From Vesta saturnalis (Eukaryota > Arthropoda > Insecta > Coleoptera > Lampyridae): a stretch of 64,000 nt of DNA. This document shows, one piece after another, positions 22,685 through 33,301 of this stretch. The translations under genes and the position numbers were made by a program. The stretch is taken from positions 896,001 to 960,000 of the forward strand of contig JARFJB010001965.1 of NCBI GenBank assembly GCA_036346205.1, read 5' to 3'. The number at the start of each line of letters is the position of its first letter. Within the stretch, counting starts at the first letter, position 1. Below the pieces are notes generated by a model, which saw nothing but the letters and a program-made list of their open reading frames with translations, was not told the origin of the DNA and made no database searches.

Positions 22685-23822
22685 AAGTTTACTCAAACCT
22701 CACTTTAGTTTAAGTGGTTTAAAGATTTTCGAATATGTTTTGTTTTTATATGAATTAGGTTATGAGGTAAACTTACCAATCTTAATTTTGATTACGTGTC
22801 CTTAACAAAAGTAACATGCTTTCAGCTTCAAGATTGTTAGCAGACTCCTAAGAAATTTTCAAAGGTAGTATCATTTTTTTTCTAAAACACCAATTTTGAT
22901 TGTACCTTTACACCATACAAACAAACCCGAATCTTAATTATGATTGGTTGATCATATTTCTGAATTTTACCCTTTATTAATTTTACAAATATCTTCGTTA
23001 TGCAAGGATACATCTTAAAAATGTTAGAAGCATTGAATTTTACACAAAATTTTCTTTAAAATGATACCCCATTTGCCATATTTCGCTTTTAAACTACTTA
23101 TCTGTAATAATTACATTATTTAAGAATTTTCACATACAGAAATTTACTTACATCTAACTTATTTCAATTTTAACAAGAAAACTGTGGTCATAATTGAATT
23201 TTACTACCCGATAAACATAAAGTTACCCTAATTTTAACTTCAATATAGTCAAAAATGTAAAATACTATCTCACTATCCGAGTTCGAAATAGCCGTAACCT
23301 ATCTTCTCATCGCATTTAGTTAATTTGCACCAACAATGTTAATTTATGTTGCTACACTGCCTTTTAACATCACTGTAAGTTATTTTTGTCATACTTGTTC
23401 AGTATCAACTTCCATAATTCCATAAATTATATGAATCTTTCTAACATTGTCTTTTTCGTTTACTTTAATCATACAATTTACCTCATCCACATGTTATCTA
23501 ATACAAATTATTTTCTTTCATTTTAGAACTGAAGCAGATCATGCTACCAGAACAGGATTTCCTTTTTAAAAATGGATATGATGAACGATATTAAAGAAAA
23601 TACATAATTTATATCTTCCGAATGTGATCGGGAACTACTAATGTGAAAATTATCTTGTACACCCATGATTAAAATGCAATTACTATAAAACTTGAATCAC
23701 ATAGTTTACAATATGCTGTATAGTCACCTATGTACTCAGTTATATAACTTTACATTTATTATAATTTTTATTATGAACTTATTTCTTATAACAATCATAT
23801 TTAACACTCAAACATATCATCT

Positions 23823-23826
<4 letters not shown>
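22685..23826. other. AT-rich intergenic DNA
   Basis: Nothing recognised. Confidence 0.4.

Positions 23827-23884
<58 letters not shown>
23827..23884. repeat. (TA)n microsatellite
   Basis: About 29 TA repeats. Confidence 0.95.
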
Positions 23885-23889
<5 letters not shown>

Positions 23890-24313
23890 AAACAAGAAAG
23901 GAAACCACCACTTATTTACTAGTTTCTCAAAAACGTTATATTTATTTTACGAAAATCGGCCAGTAGATAATTTGACAGGAACTCTTTGCGTTGTTCACAC
24001 TAAGTTCGCAACAATCAAAAATATTGGCTTTACTATGGCTTATCTGAAAAGAAGAGAATTAGGTAATACAACGCCATCATGACCGTACTTAAATGAAATT
24101 GGTGTTTTTGTAAATCCATAATTTACGTAGGTTTGCAACTGGATTAATTAACCCTATTTCTTTGACTTTATAAGAAAGTTTCTCTCTACAATTTAAGCAA
24201 TCACATAAGGTGGCCATTTATTTAAAAAGGAAATACGGGACATGAACGCATCACACGAAGAGCCTGAGGGGCACTAAATACTTCTCATTAAAGGGTAGGA
24301 AAGGGAGGAATTC

Positions 24314-24558
24314 CTTTAAAATTATTAATATACTTATCTTTTTTGTTTTTTTTATTGGTATATTTTTAAATTTAATTTATACAATCTAAACGTTTCGATA
24401 ACACAGTTATGTTCGTCAGTAGTAAAACTATATTTCAAAATTGTTATCGAAGCCTGTAGATTGTATAACTTCAATATAACACCACAGAAAACCCCACAAG
24501 AGATAAGTATTTTAATATGTGTAATAATAGTGAAAGTTTACATTTTGCTTTAAATTAT
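24314..24558. mobile_element. Foldback element with TSD, copy at 24 kb
   Basis: Short foldback of the same family: TACTTATCTTTTTT at the left, the complementary AGATAAGTATTTT at the right, then the tail ATGTGTAATAATAGTGAAAG and TTTACATTTTG. Flanking CTTTAAAATTAT (24314-24325) and CTTTAAATTAT (24548-24558) look like a target-site duplication with one indel. The left arm holds an intact hammerhead core signature on the minus strand. Confidence 0.75.
24391..24419 (-). ncRNA. Hammerhead-like motif in 24-kb foldback
   Basis: On the minus strand CTGACGA (24419-24413) is followed by a hairpin with stem ATAAC/GTTAT and then CGAAACG, the order CUGANGA - stem II - GAAA of hammerhead ribozymes. The right arm partner is degenerate. 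Confidence 0.55.
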
Positions 24559-24681
24559 ATACAAAATTATGGGTTTTTGTGCTCTCTAGTCTAAGCTGTA
24601 GCGGTTGTTTACGATAGGTGTTTAGACGCACCATGCCATAATGCAATAGTGCAAAAAGAATATCTGGTGTGGAACACCACG

Positions 24682-25340
24682 CGACCTTCCTATCTACAAA
24701 ATGGAAATTAAAAGAAATGAAATAATTTTAGTAACATTTTTTTAAGGATAATTATGCTACCTCTTTTATAATTACGAAAATAGGCAACATTGTAAACGCA
24801 AAAACAATAATCTATGTCGAACAGACATTTAAAATTTCTTGACTGACAGAGGTTAATAGATATATAGATGCTAACTTAAATTAAAAGAAATGAAATAATT
24901 TTAATTTCAATTTTTTTTGGATAACTATGCAACCTCTCTTTTATACGTTGATAACGAAAACAGGCAACATTGTAAAAACAAAAAAAGAATGACGTTTAGA
25001 ACTCCATGTCAGATAGAGATTCATAGACATAAATATTCTGTTAACGTAAAAAGGAATTCCAAAGCCTACTTCTATAAAAATTTTTACATTTGTTTCGCTT
25101 TAAATTAAAAAAACTTTGTAAAGAAAATTTATGTAAAATTAAATTTTCTTTAAAAAATACGTCTACACTTTTTCTTATACAATTAATCGTTATTCAGATA
25201 ATGAAAATATTTAAAATAACACTTAAATTCAACCTTGGGAGTTTTTTTGCCGATAAGTTATGCGTCATATCAAAAAATTGCATATAAAATAATTAATCGA
25301 TATGTTTAAGGTCTATGTTTAGGTATTTTTATATTTTGAA
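24682..25340. repeat. Dispersed repeat, copy B, internally duplicated
   Basis: Homologous to 12583-13070. The first segment (AAATGAAATAATTTTA, then AGGCAACATTGTAA) occurs twice in tandem, at about 24705-24870 and 24880-25030. The copy ends near the same AATTAATCGATA.GTTTAAG motif as copy A, but no microsatellite follows. Confidence 0.7.
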
Positions 25341-25697
25341 ATATGTAGCTCTTTTTGAAATATTTGATAAAAACCAAAAACTGACCCTAATAACCCCCCT
25401 CTGCGCATCAGGATTTCTCCCAAAATATAATCAGCTCTAATCCAAATGAAATCAAGCTTAGATACAAAATTTAAGTACATACGTATTTTCGTTCTGGAGT
25501 TATTGTAAATACTAACGTACATCACACACAGACAGGGTACTCAGAAAACGTTTTTCTAGCAAATTTTTCTAATGAATTAAAAACCTATAAATCATCGGTA
25601 ATGTGGTCATTATTTTTCACCATAAAGGTTATATTGAAAAATTAAAAATTGAGTAGATATTTAAACCTACCGCAAGTTAATTACCTTTCTTAAACAG
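25341..25697. other. AT-rich spacer
   Basis: Nothing recognised. TTTCTTAAACAG at its right end could be a splice acceptor for the next feature. Confidence 0.4.
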
Positions 25698-26690
25698 AGA
25701 AGCAAATGCTAAAAAGCAAAGAAATCAAGAATATTTGAGAAAAGTCAATTCATAATGTTTATTTTGGAGGCTCCGGATTCGAAGTTTTTAATGATAAAGG
25801 TAATTTTAAATAAATTTAATTATATTGGTAAATCAAAATATCAGAATTATAGAATTTTTACCTTAGCCCTTAGATTATCTATAAAATATTTATAGTTAAT
25901 ATTTATTATAGATTTTATATCAACACGTTTTATTATTTTAGGTTGCATTTTTTATTGGTATTTCTGGGGCTTGTCGCAGAGAAGCACTGAAGCAAATGAC
26001 AATAAATGATATTGAAAACAAGGACACAGTCCTTATTATAAGAATTTCTGATTCAAAAAACGGCATGGAACGAATTTTTACAGTTCTAAACCCAAATAGT
26101 TCCGTAAACTCTTTATCGTACATTATAAAATATACGACATTAAGATCTCTTGATACTGAATCCCCCAGGTTATTTTTAAAAGATGCCCTAAATAAATGTT
26201 CCAAACAACGTGCGGCCATAAACACATTTGGGAAGATGTCTTCTGTAATAGCTGAATATCTGAAATTGCCAAATCTAGCACTTTATACTGGTCACTCTTT
26301 TGGGAGACCTTATAACAGTAAAGAAACATGTGGGATGGAAATCATCTGCCGTCGGCAGAGGGTTGCATTGACAGTACTCTGAGCAAAAAAATTAATATAT
26401 CGAATAAAATATTAACAAATGATGCTTCCTCTTCTAATTCCACTAGTACGTTTGACAATATTTCAGAAATCGTAATAAGTAATATTACATCTAATAATAC
26501 TCCTGAAGTTTCTACCAATATAAATAAGCTAACTGATACACCATTTACATCTAGTTCTAATGTCGTTTGTAGCAGCAGAACAGTGGTTTGTGAAGATTCA
26601 CAAGTAAAATCTACACTTAATAAGAGCCAAGGATTAAGTTTTAATAGTTGTACCAGTTGCACATTTAATACTCATATTGTTCACAATTAA
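25698..26690 (+). pseudogene. Tyrosine recombinase-like protein, spliced pseudogene
   Basis: Exon 25698-25799 reads KKSRIFEKSQFIMFILEAPD then KFLMIK. After a 142-nt intron, 25942 continues VAFFIGISGACRREALKQMT (the first catalytic Arg box of tyrosine recombinases), NDIENKDTVLIIRISDSKNG, RLFLKDALNKCSKQRAAINT, EYLKLPNLALYTGHSFGR (box II, normally TGHCFRRTSA), then after a frameshift AEGCIDSTLSKKINISNKI (normally ..VAEGYIE.S). This is the phage-integrase-like domain found in many uncharacterised insect proteins, possibly Crypton-related. The box II HxxR arginine and the tyrosine (C in AEGCID) are altered and at least one frameshift is present. A Ser/Asn/Thr-rich tail follows to 26690. Confidence 0.75.
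25800..25941 (+). other. 142-nt intron in recombinase pseudogene
   Basis: ATGATAAAG|GTAATT starts and TATTATTTTAG|GTTGCA ends it. Removing it joins L-M-I-K to V-A-F-F-I-G in phase 0, as in the uninterrupted family consensus. Confidence 0.7.
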
Positions 26691-28417
26691 ATTGAAATTA
26701 AATCAGTAATTGTTTAAATATGTACTTTTGTTCTTATTTTATTGTTCTTGAATCGTGTTCAATTCAATCACAATTTTATTGTTACAACAAATAAATTTTG
26801 TTAAGTACACAGGTGCAATATAAAACAATAAAATACCATTTTGATTTATGATTTATATTATACATTTTCCGGTAGTGTACGCAATTCGTGCGTAAAGTGA
26901 CTTTTTTTACTCATGAGATTTCTCATTCGTAAAAAAAGTACTACTTTACACACTTGTTGCATATATAACTATTATATTTAAAAATAATAGTAAGTAAAGG
27001 ATTTTCATTAAATTACTGTCAGGTTAGCTTAGATAATTACTTCAGATTTGTAATTTTATGCAATTGGCAATTCTGGCACTGAACAAACGTATTTTAAAAC
27101 ATAGCCCTCTTTAAGGTCACGATATAACCAAAAACAGTTGAGGCCTAGATACATTTGAATAAAACTAAAAATAAAGGCCTGTTTTAATTCTGTAACAGGA
27201 ATTGTAATGTCAGTAATAAAAAAACTGACGTAAGGTTTGCGCAACCGTTGTTCTCAAATAGTTGTTCTAACCATACATAAATTAGACGAAATTTAATTTA
27301 GTATATAATTTCAACAATTTTATTACTTTTGTGGTTGATCCGGTTTTCTTCATACTATTGTATCCATTATATTTTATTATCAAATATTATTCCAAGTTGT
27401 CATAATTTTATTCATAAATTACAAGCGCAAATTAAAAAAAACATTAATGAGTACGTTTGTGTAAGGCTACTAAATGGATGCTTTAACGAAAACTATTGAT
27501 AACCTTTTACCATAAAATAAAACGTTTAAGGTGAATTTTATTTCCAACTAGATATAAAATAAATTTCGTGTATACAAATTTTTACAAAGGAACGGGTTTC
27601 TTTATGTAAAAGTAACAAAATAAATTAACATGATCTGTGCCATAATTTTGCCACACTCAGAGGTAGCTTTTATATACGCAAACATATAACCATTATCAGT
27701 CGTTTATTACAACAGAATATTATATAAGCACGGAAAAATTTTATTAAAAATTTAAACAGTAGGTAACCTGATAAACCAATGTTGATTTATAATATATGTA
27801 TTTCACTAAAGAACTTTCCTTGGTGAATATTTTTAACAAGAATTTATTTTCTTTGCTATAGATGATAACAATATTCATTATGTTTAAATAATTTTTTGTT
27901 TCACAATTTATTAACTTTCATAGTCTTTGTGTCATCCTAAATTTCACGGTTTACTGGTTTAGAGCACACATTTAACCTATAAATAAATAAAAAAAAAAAC
28001 AACTTAGTTAACAACCAGCAACACAAACATTAAGTTAACGCTTTGAAATAAATATAATTAACTGGTGGAGTGTGTCAACCTATACAGTGTTTTTCCATAT
28101 ATATGGATACAAAAAAAATTAAAATTTGTTCTGTCCAAGTCGATTTCTATATTTATACATTTCAAGGGAATATATTGAATGCTGGCATATTTTTACCGAT
28201 TATTACTGTTAGGCAGCGCGTGGGGTTAAATTTATGTTTTATACGTTTTTTGATATATGTGCATTTTCTAAGCAGGCATTAAAATTTCCTATTTTAATAG
28301 TTTATTTAAAAATTACGTGACAGAGGGACACATAATTATTTAAAGCGCAAGAAATGTTCTTTAGGTATACATACACTGCTCTAGTAAACGCTAAAGCGTT
28401 TTACAAATACATTGCCC
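26691..28417. other. AT-rich DNA with a hairpin near 26.9 kb
   Basis: GTGCGTAAAGTGACTTTTTT (from 26889) pairs imperfectly with GTAAAAAAAGTACTACTTTA (from 26932), around CATGAGATTTCTCAT, itself a small palindrome. It could be the end of a DNA element. No gene recognised. Confidence 0.45.
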
Positions 28418-28856
28418 TCGTAAAGTAGTGGATAAATTCAATTAAAATTTGAATGGGAGTTTAGGAAGAAAACACTCGGACCCGTCGATTTTTATTTGAA
28501 TTTAGAATTTCATTACGTAAGTGAAATATACAGGGTGTGCCAAGAAAAATATGACATCATCCACATTTTTTTTAATATCAATCCCCATTTTTTGTTGCAG
28601 AATTAGAAAGGGTGCATCTTTTTACGTCCGGCAAGATAAATATAGACGATGGTTACATAAGGAAATATTGAATAAAAATTATCGTAAACATTAAAAATGA
28701 GAAAATTTAATTGTCAATGTAAGAAAACGTTAACTTGTTCATTTTGTTAAAATTATTTTAATTATTTGCACGTTAGCAACTTGTGTTTAGTTTGATAGGC
28801 GACAGCATTGTTATCATTAGTTTATGTAGTAGCTACTTTACCTTATTTTGTGAAAT

Positions 28857-29898
28857 ATGAGGAAATTAATAATTGAAATTCTGTGCATGCTTGGTTTCGG
28901 AGATAGGTCGCGCACTCAATCAGAAGTGGTTGGGTTGCTTAATGCAACTCACCCTGACCGACCGTCCGTTAGCCAAAGCATGTTAATCAGAGTTGAGGCG
29001 AAATTTCGGGAATTTGGACATGTTCGGGATATAAGAAAATCTGGTCGAAACTAGATAAGTGAACATGGTGTTAGCTGTGCAAGATAATTCTAATACCACC
29101 ATTACGGACACCACTAATAATATTAGTGTGGCACGATCTATTGTGCCTAAAGTGTTGAAAACAGAGAAGTTCCATCCCTACAAGAAATGCTTACTTCACG
29201 AGCTGTCGGAAGATGATTTTGATCAGCGAAATGAATTTTGTGAACAAATGCAGCAATTATGTTATGGTAGCGCCAATTTTATAAAAAGAATATTTTTTCG
29301 GACGAAGCAGCATTTGCTTTAAAGGGTCATGTGAACAGACGAAATTGTCGTTATTGGACAACCGAAAATCCTCATTGGTTCACGGAATATCACACCCAAA
29401 ACCCTCAAAAATTGATCGTTTGCTGCGGCATACTTGACGAAAGATTTATAGGTCCTTACTTCTTCGAGAATACTCTCGCTGGTGTGAGATATTTAAACTC
29501 TCTTAAAAATGACCTTATCATCGCTTTAATAACGTTGTATCCGGTTTTAGAAGAGCCCGATATGCACCGCCGTGCCCTCTTTTTTCATCAAGATGGAGCG
29601 CCGCTACACAATGCTTTACCTGTTCGCCCTTATTTGGATTTTCCAAATCGTTGGATAGGTAAAAAGGGAAAATTGAGTAGCCAGCCAGATCATCAGCTTT
29701 AAATATGATTATTTCTTGTGGGGATACTTAAAGAGTGAAGTGCACACGACGCGGCCGGCCAATTTAGAAGATTTAAAAGCACGAATTCGCCAAGAAATTA
29801 GAAAAATTACCGCAGATGTCATCAACAACGTTCAAAAATCATTTTTAATCGCATTGGCTATTGTCAGATTGTTAACGGTGCTTAATTCGAATATTTAA
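28857..29898 (+). pseudogene. mariner-like transposase pseudogene
   Basis: Frame 28857-29054 gives the HTH region (TQSEVVGLLNATHPDRPSVS, then KFREFGHVRDIRKSGR). Frame 29059-29322 continues with SIVPKVLKTEKFHPYKKCLL, HELSEDDFDQRNEFCEQMQ, and a frameshift leads to NIFSDEAAFALKGHVNRRNC (first Asp). Frame 29331-29702 has CCGILDERFIGPYFFENTL and FFHQDGAPLHNALPVR (second Asp). After another frameshift YDYFLWGYLKSEVHTTRP and IRQEIRKITADVINNV close the protein at 29898; the third Asp (SPDLTPLD) is degraded. Near full length, about 345 residues, at least three frameshifts. Confidence 0.9.
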
Positions 29899-30143
29899 TT
29901 TAAATTAGTGGGATCGTTTTACAAATAAATTAGTCCTAACCCCAAATAATTGTCTGTGTTTCAAAATATATTTTATTGAAAAAACCATTTGAATATTTCT
30001 TATTAGAAATGGTACATAGTATCCACTTAGGTACGACTTTCTCTTTAAAATGACCACATCTTCTAAACTACCCTGTATAACATACTCAAACCTTATATCG
30101 AAAGAATGGCCGAAGTCAGATGAATCCAAATTTCCATTAACAT

Positions 30144-30190
30144 ACAGGGTGTCCTATTTCAGAAATCTATGTTTGGTTCACCCTGTATAA
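30144..30190. repeat. Tiny TIR-like pair inside mariner
   Basis: TACAGGGTG at the left and CACCCTGTA at the right are inverted around about 28 bases. A nearby ACCCTGTATAA (30069) and GGGACACCCTGCATTA (30311) suggest further TIR remnants, so the mariner's 3' part may be composite. Confidence 0.4.
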
Positions 30191-30786
30191 ATGAAATACC
30201 CAGTATAACCTAAAATAATTTTAAAATATGCGGCTCAATTCTTTCCACTACGTCTCAAAATTTTGTCCAATTCCATCAAATAAGGGAGGTACCGACTGCG
30301 GACGCAAGTTTGGGACACCCTGCATTAACATTATCTATATGTACCTTGTCGTACGTAAAAATATGTACCCTTTCTAATTCCGAAATAAAAAATGGGGGTT
30401 GACATTTAAAAAACAATGCCAATGGCGTCATATCTTTTTCCTGGCACACCCTTTTTACGTAAAAAAATTCTAAATTGAAAATAAAAATCGACGGGTCCTA
30501 GCATTTTCTTCCTAAATTCTTATTCGAATTTTAATTGAATTTATCCGCTGCTTTACGAACATGCGGTATGTTCAAATATAAACTTTAGGAATTTTTACAT
30601 ACACCTAGTACAAAACTAATCTGAACGCAAGACGTATGATTAGCTAAATGCTATATTGATTTTTAAAAGCATTTATTAAAGTTAATAGAATGAAATATAG
30701 TTGTTTATTTAACAAAAGCTTAAATCTGACTAAATTGTAGATAAATGAATTATATGAAAATGTACAATGTTATAGTAAGCAAATAT

Positions 30787-31310
30787 AATAACTGATAAAT
30801 ATAACGTTTCGATAAGAATTACGGTTATCGTCTTTAGTAAATGGTTGATAAATCGGATCGCCTTTTAACGGACGAGGGCTAATAATGAAAAATGTCATAC
30901 TCAAAGAACAAATGTAACAATATTTGCATTATAATTGGATGAAATATAGTTAAATGTATTGTTTGATTGCGACATTTTTCATTGTTGGCCTTCGTCCGAG
31001 GATATTATGATTTGTCATCTTCAAGGCAATTTAATAATATTTAATTTATTAAAGATCTCGTTAGTACCTATTAAAACTAAACTAGTTTCTATAATTGGCT
31101 ATATATGTTTATCGAACTATTATATTAGGTCAATATTTTCATATTTCATAAATTTACTTTGGAATATCAACAAATTCTTTAAGCGGATTATAACTGTATT
31201 TGTTATCAAAACGTTTGAACTATATCAAAGATAAATAAAAATACACGCTTTCATGGCCAAAAGGTATGTATTTTAATTATGCGTGATAATCGTGAAAGCT
31301 TACATGTTGA
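30787..31310. mobile_element. Foldback element, copy at 31 kb, eroded
   Basis: Inverted segments CGGACGAGGGCTAATAATGA (30870 on) and its near complement at 30973-31000. The right arm then follows the 52-kb copy (GATTTGTCATCTTCAAGGCA, TTTAATAATATTTAATTTA). The tail TTTTAATTATGCGTGATAAT and CGTGAAAGCTTACAT ends it. The left arm is shortened by deletion. A degenerate hammerhead (minus strand, AAGACGATAACCGTAATTCT then TATCGAAACG) lies at 30805-30836. Confidence 0.65.
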
Positions 31311-32260
31311 TACTGTCTTTCTAGGGAAAAGTTGTACGTGGTGAGATAATTCCTCTGAAGATTCAACTATTACAAGGAAAGCAAGGAAGGTAAACGTTTA
31401 GTGTGTGGACCGTGATGTCTTCAATTGGTTCCGTTAGTCTCCGTTGTTGCAAAAGATAAATCTGGCATTAAAATAGGTTGGTTACTTTGAATAATTTGTT
31501 TTTGGTTTATAATTATAAGTGAAGGTGATTCCATTATACATCCAAGCGAGATGTCTATTAGATACGTTCCGATTGCTTTTAGGACTACTTGTTGATTTTT
31601 ACAATTGATTGGTTTCTTGCAGATGAGTGGTTACTAGGTTCGGTGCTTCTAAACGTACCGACTGCGTCAACGATAGAGTAAACTGGTGCTTTATGGGTAA
31701 ACTTTGCCAACAAAATGTATTTTTCATATTATATAGCTAGTAAGTGTGCGCAATTTAAAATTATTCTTGACTGTATAGTGTTCCTAAAAAGCAGGACAAG
31801 ACAAAATTGGTATTTTTTGATGGACACTCTATATATTATTGGATTTTTGGATTCTAAGTTGAATTATAAAACTTTATTTGTATAGGTTTCATGCATGTAA
31901 AACTGAAGGCTTTGAAATAATTCGAATTTTATCAGAAAGAAGTCACATTTACAAATATAACTTTATTATTATGTACCATCTTGTGTTTTGTTAGCAAAAT
32001 ATTTGGGCTATATTTGGACCAATGAATTAGGACTATGTTCTGAAGAAGAAGTATTAGAGATAAATATTACAGGCTGTTCAAAATATATATTCACATCTGC
32101 GAAACTTGAAATTCTAACATATCACTTTTCTAAAATAGAACACCATGTAATTTTTTAGTCTATGTTAAAGAGAACCGAAAACCACATAATTTTTCAAAAG
32201 TGTGTCCTATACCTTTCACTGTTCGTGAGATTTTTATTTTTCCACATTACTCAATATTGC
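31311..32260. other. AT-rich DNA with mariner-like TIR scraps
   Basis: ACAGGCTGTTCAAAATATAT near 32070 and ATGGACACTCTATATATT near 31822 resemble mariner/MITE ends in opposite directions. No gene seen. Confidence 0.35.
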
Positions 32261-32466
32261 AACCCATTACCTCTCGAATGCTAATCAGGCCGTGTTACCA
32301 CAACTCTACTAAAAAGAACTTGAGATTCTACTTCATATTGAAGAAAACCCTCATATCAATAGTCAGTAGAATCTGATGTAACAGATAAGGGAAGGGGGGT
32401 TGGTAGCTCGGTAGCTAGGGGGCATTACATTAATTTACATATAGTATAAAAAACATAAGTCACAAT
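32261..32466. repeat. 205-bp direct repeat, left copy
   Basis: About 97 percent identical by eye to 33097-33301. It contains part of the tRNA-like head of the SINE and the GGGAAGGGGGG..GGTAGCTCGGTAGCT segment. Its left boundary falls inside the SINE's box B-like sequence, so it was created by duplication of an existing locus. Confidence 0.9.
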
Positions 32467-32779
32467 TTCTTGTGATTATAGTAATATCCCACATGACAAA
32501 TAGTTGACCTATCAAACTGTTGTTGCATTTCGGTAGCCGCTTAAGATTGTAAAAGTTTTGTTTATCCGATAGTAACATAATGAATTACTGCTAAAGTGAA
32601 TTAATTCATATAGTTTATGTGTTAAAAGGGACTCAAAGGTTATACAAAATGAAGTATCCAGCTCGACTCCAACCCACTTGACTCACCTTTGAAAATTTGA
32701 TGGAGAGATTCGATTCTACTAGCAGTGTGGATTATGTGAAACTCAAAAGGATGAACAGAAATACTAGTAAAGGGGAACC
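32467..32779. other. DNA between repeat copies
   Basis: Unique-looking sequence up to the SINE 3' part. Short frames on both strands overlap and match nothing known. Confidence 0.4.
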
Positions 32780-33150
32780 GGAAAAGGCCACATGCTTTAT
32801 TCCCTTCCCGAGGGGGTTGGCAGGCTGCTTGAACTTTCCAAGCTCCTTCAGCCACAAGAATGGATTCCCAGCATACATACATACATTACGTATATATGCA
32901 TGGTAGGATTAAGGATGGGTGTGGCCAGGATAGGATCGGAACTAAGGGAGTTAGGGTTCTGAGGGGGAAGATTCTACTTAGCATTCGCTTAAATAGCCGA
33001 ACATATTGTACGTATACGCAGTCACCATGCCGCTACATGTGTGTGACTAAAACCTCCGGAAAAAACCTCATACAGGTTAGACGGTAACGGGAATCGAACC
33101 CATTACCTCTCGAATGCTAATCAGGCCGTGTTACCACAACTCTGCTAAAA
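32780..33150 (-). mobile_element. tRNA-Ala-derived SINE
   Basis: On the minus strand the head reads GAGTTGTGGTAACACGGCCT, GATTAGCATTCGAGAGGTAA, TGGGTTCGATTCCCG. The TTAGCAT anticodon loop (AGC) and GGGTTCGATTCCC T-arm/box B point to tRNA-Ala. The body runs through GTGACTGCGTATACGTACAA to a conserved 3' part GTGGCTGAAGGAGCTTGGAA near 32850. The same head and 3' part recur at 59.6 and 57.1 kb, split by a LINE. Confidence 0.75.
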
Positions 33151-33301
33151 AGAACTTGAGATTCTACTTCATATTGAAGAAAAACCCTCATATCAATAGT
33201 CAGTAGAATCTGATGTAACAGATAAGGGAAGGGGGGTGGGTAGCTCGGTAGCTGGGGCATTACATTAATTTACATATAGTATAAAAAACGTAAGTCACAA
33301 T
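33097..33301. repeat. 205-bp direct repeat, right copy
   Basis: Right partner of 32261-32466. It overlaps the tRNA-like head of the SINE and extends past it. Few differences (for example CTCTG for CTCTA, GGGTGGG for GGTTGG). Confidence 0.9.

Larger units (their letters stand above)
28418..30558 (+). mobile_element. mariner-like element with ~235-bp TIRs
   Basis: Long inverted repeats: 28418-28655 and 30325-30558. Shared landmarks are CGTAAAG.AG.GGATAAATTC at the outer ends, GACCCGTCGATTTTTATTT, GGGTGTGCCA.GAAAAA, and GAATTAGAAAGGGT.CAT.TT at the inner side. The transposase lies between. Identity of the TIRs looks like about 80 percent by eye, so the copy is old. An extra AGGGTGT-type pair is nested at 30144-30190. 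Confidence 0.85.

Noticed and set aside
32640..33087. Overlapping short frames on both strands as genes
   Set aside because: They lie within the SINE and its flank; tRNA-derived repeats do not encode protein.
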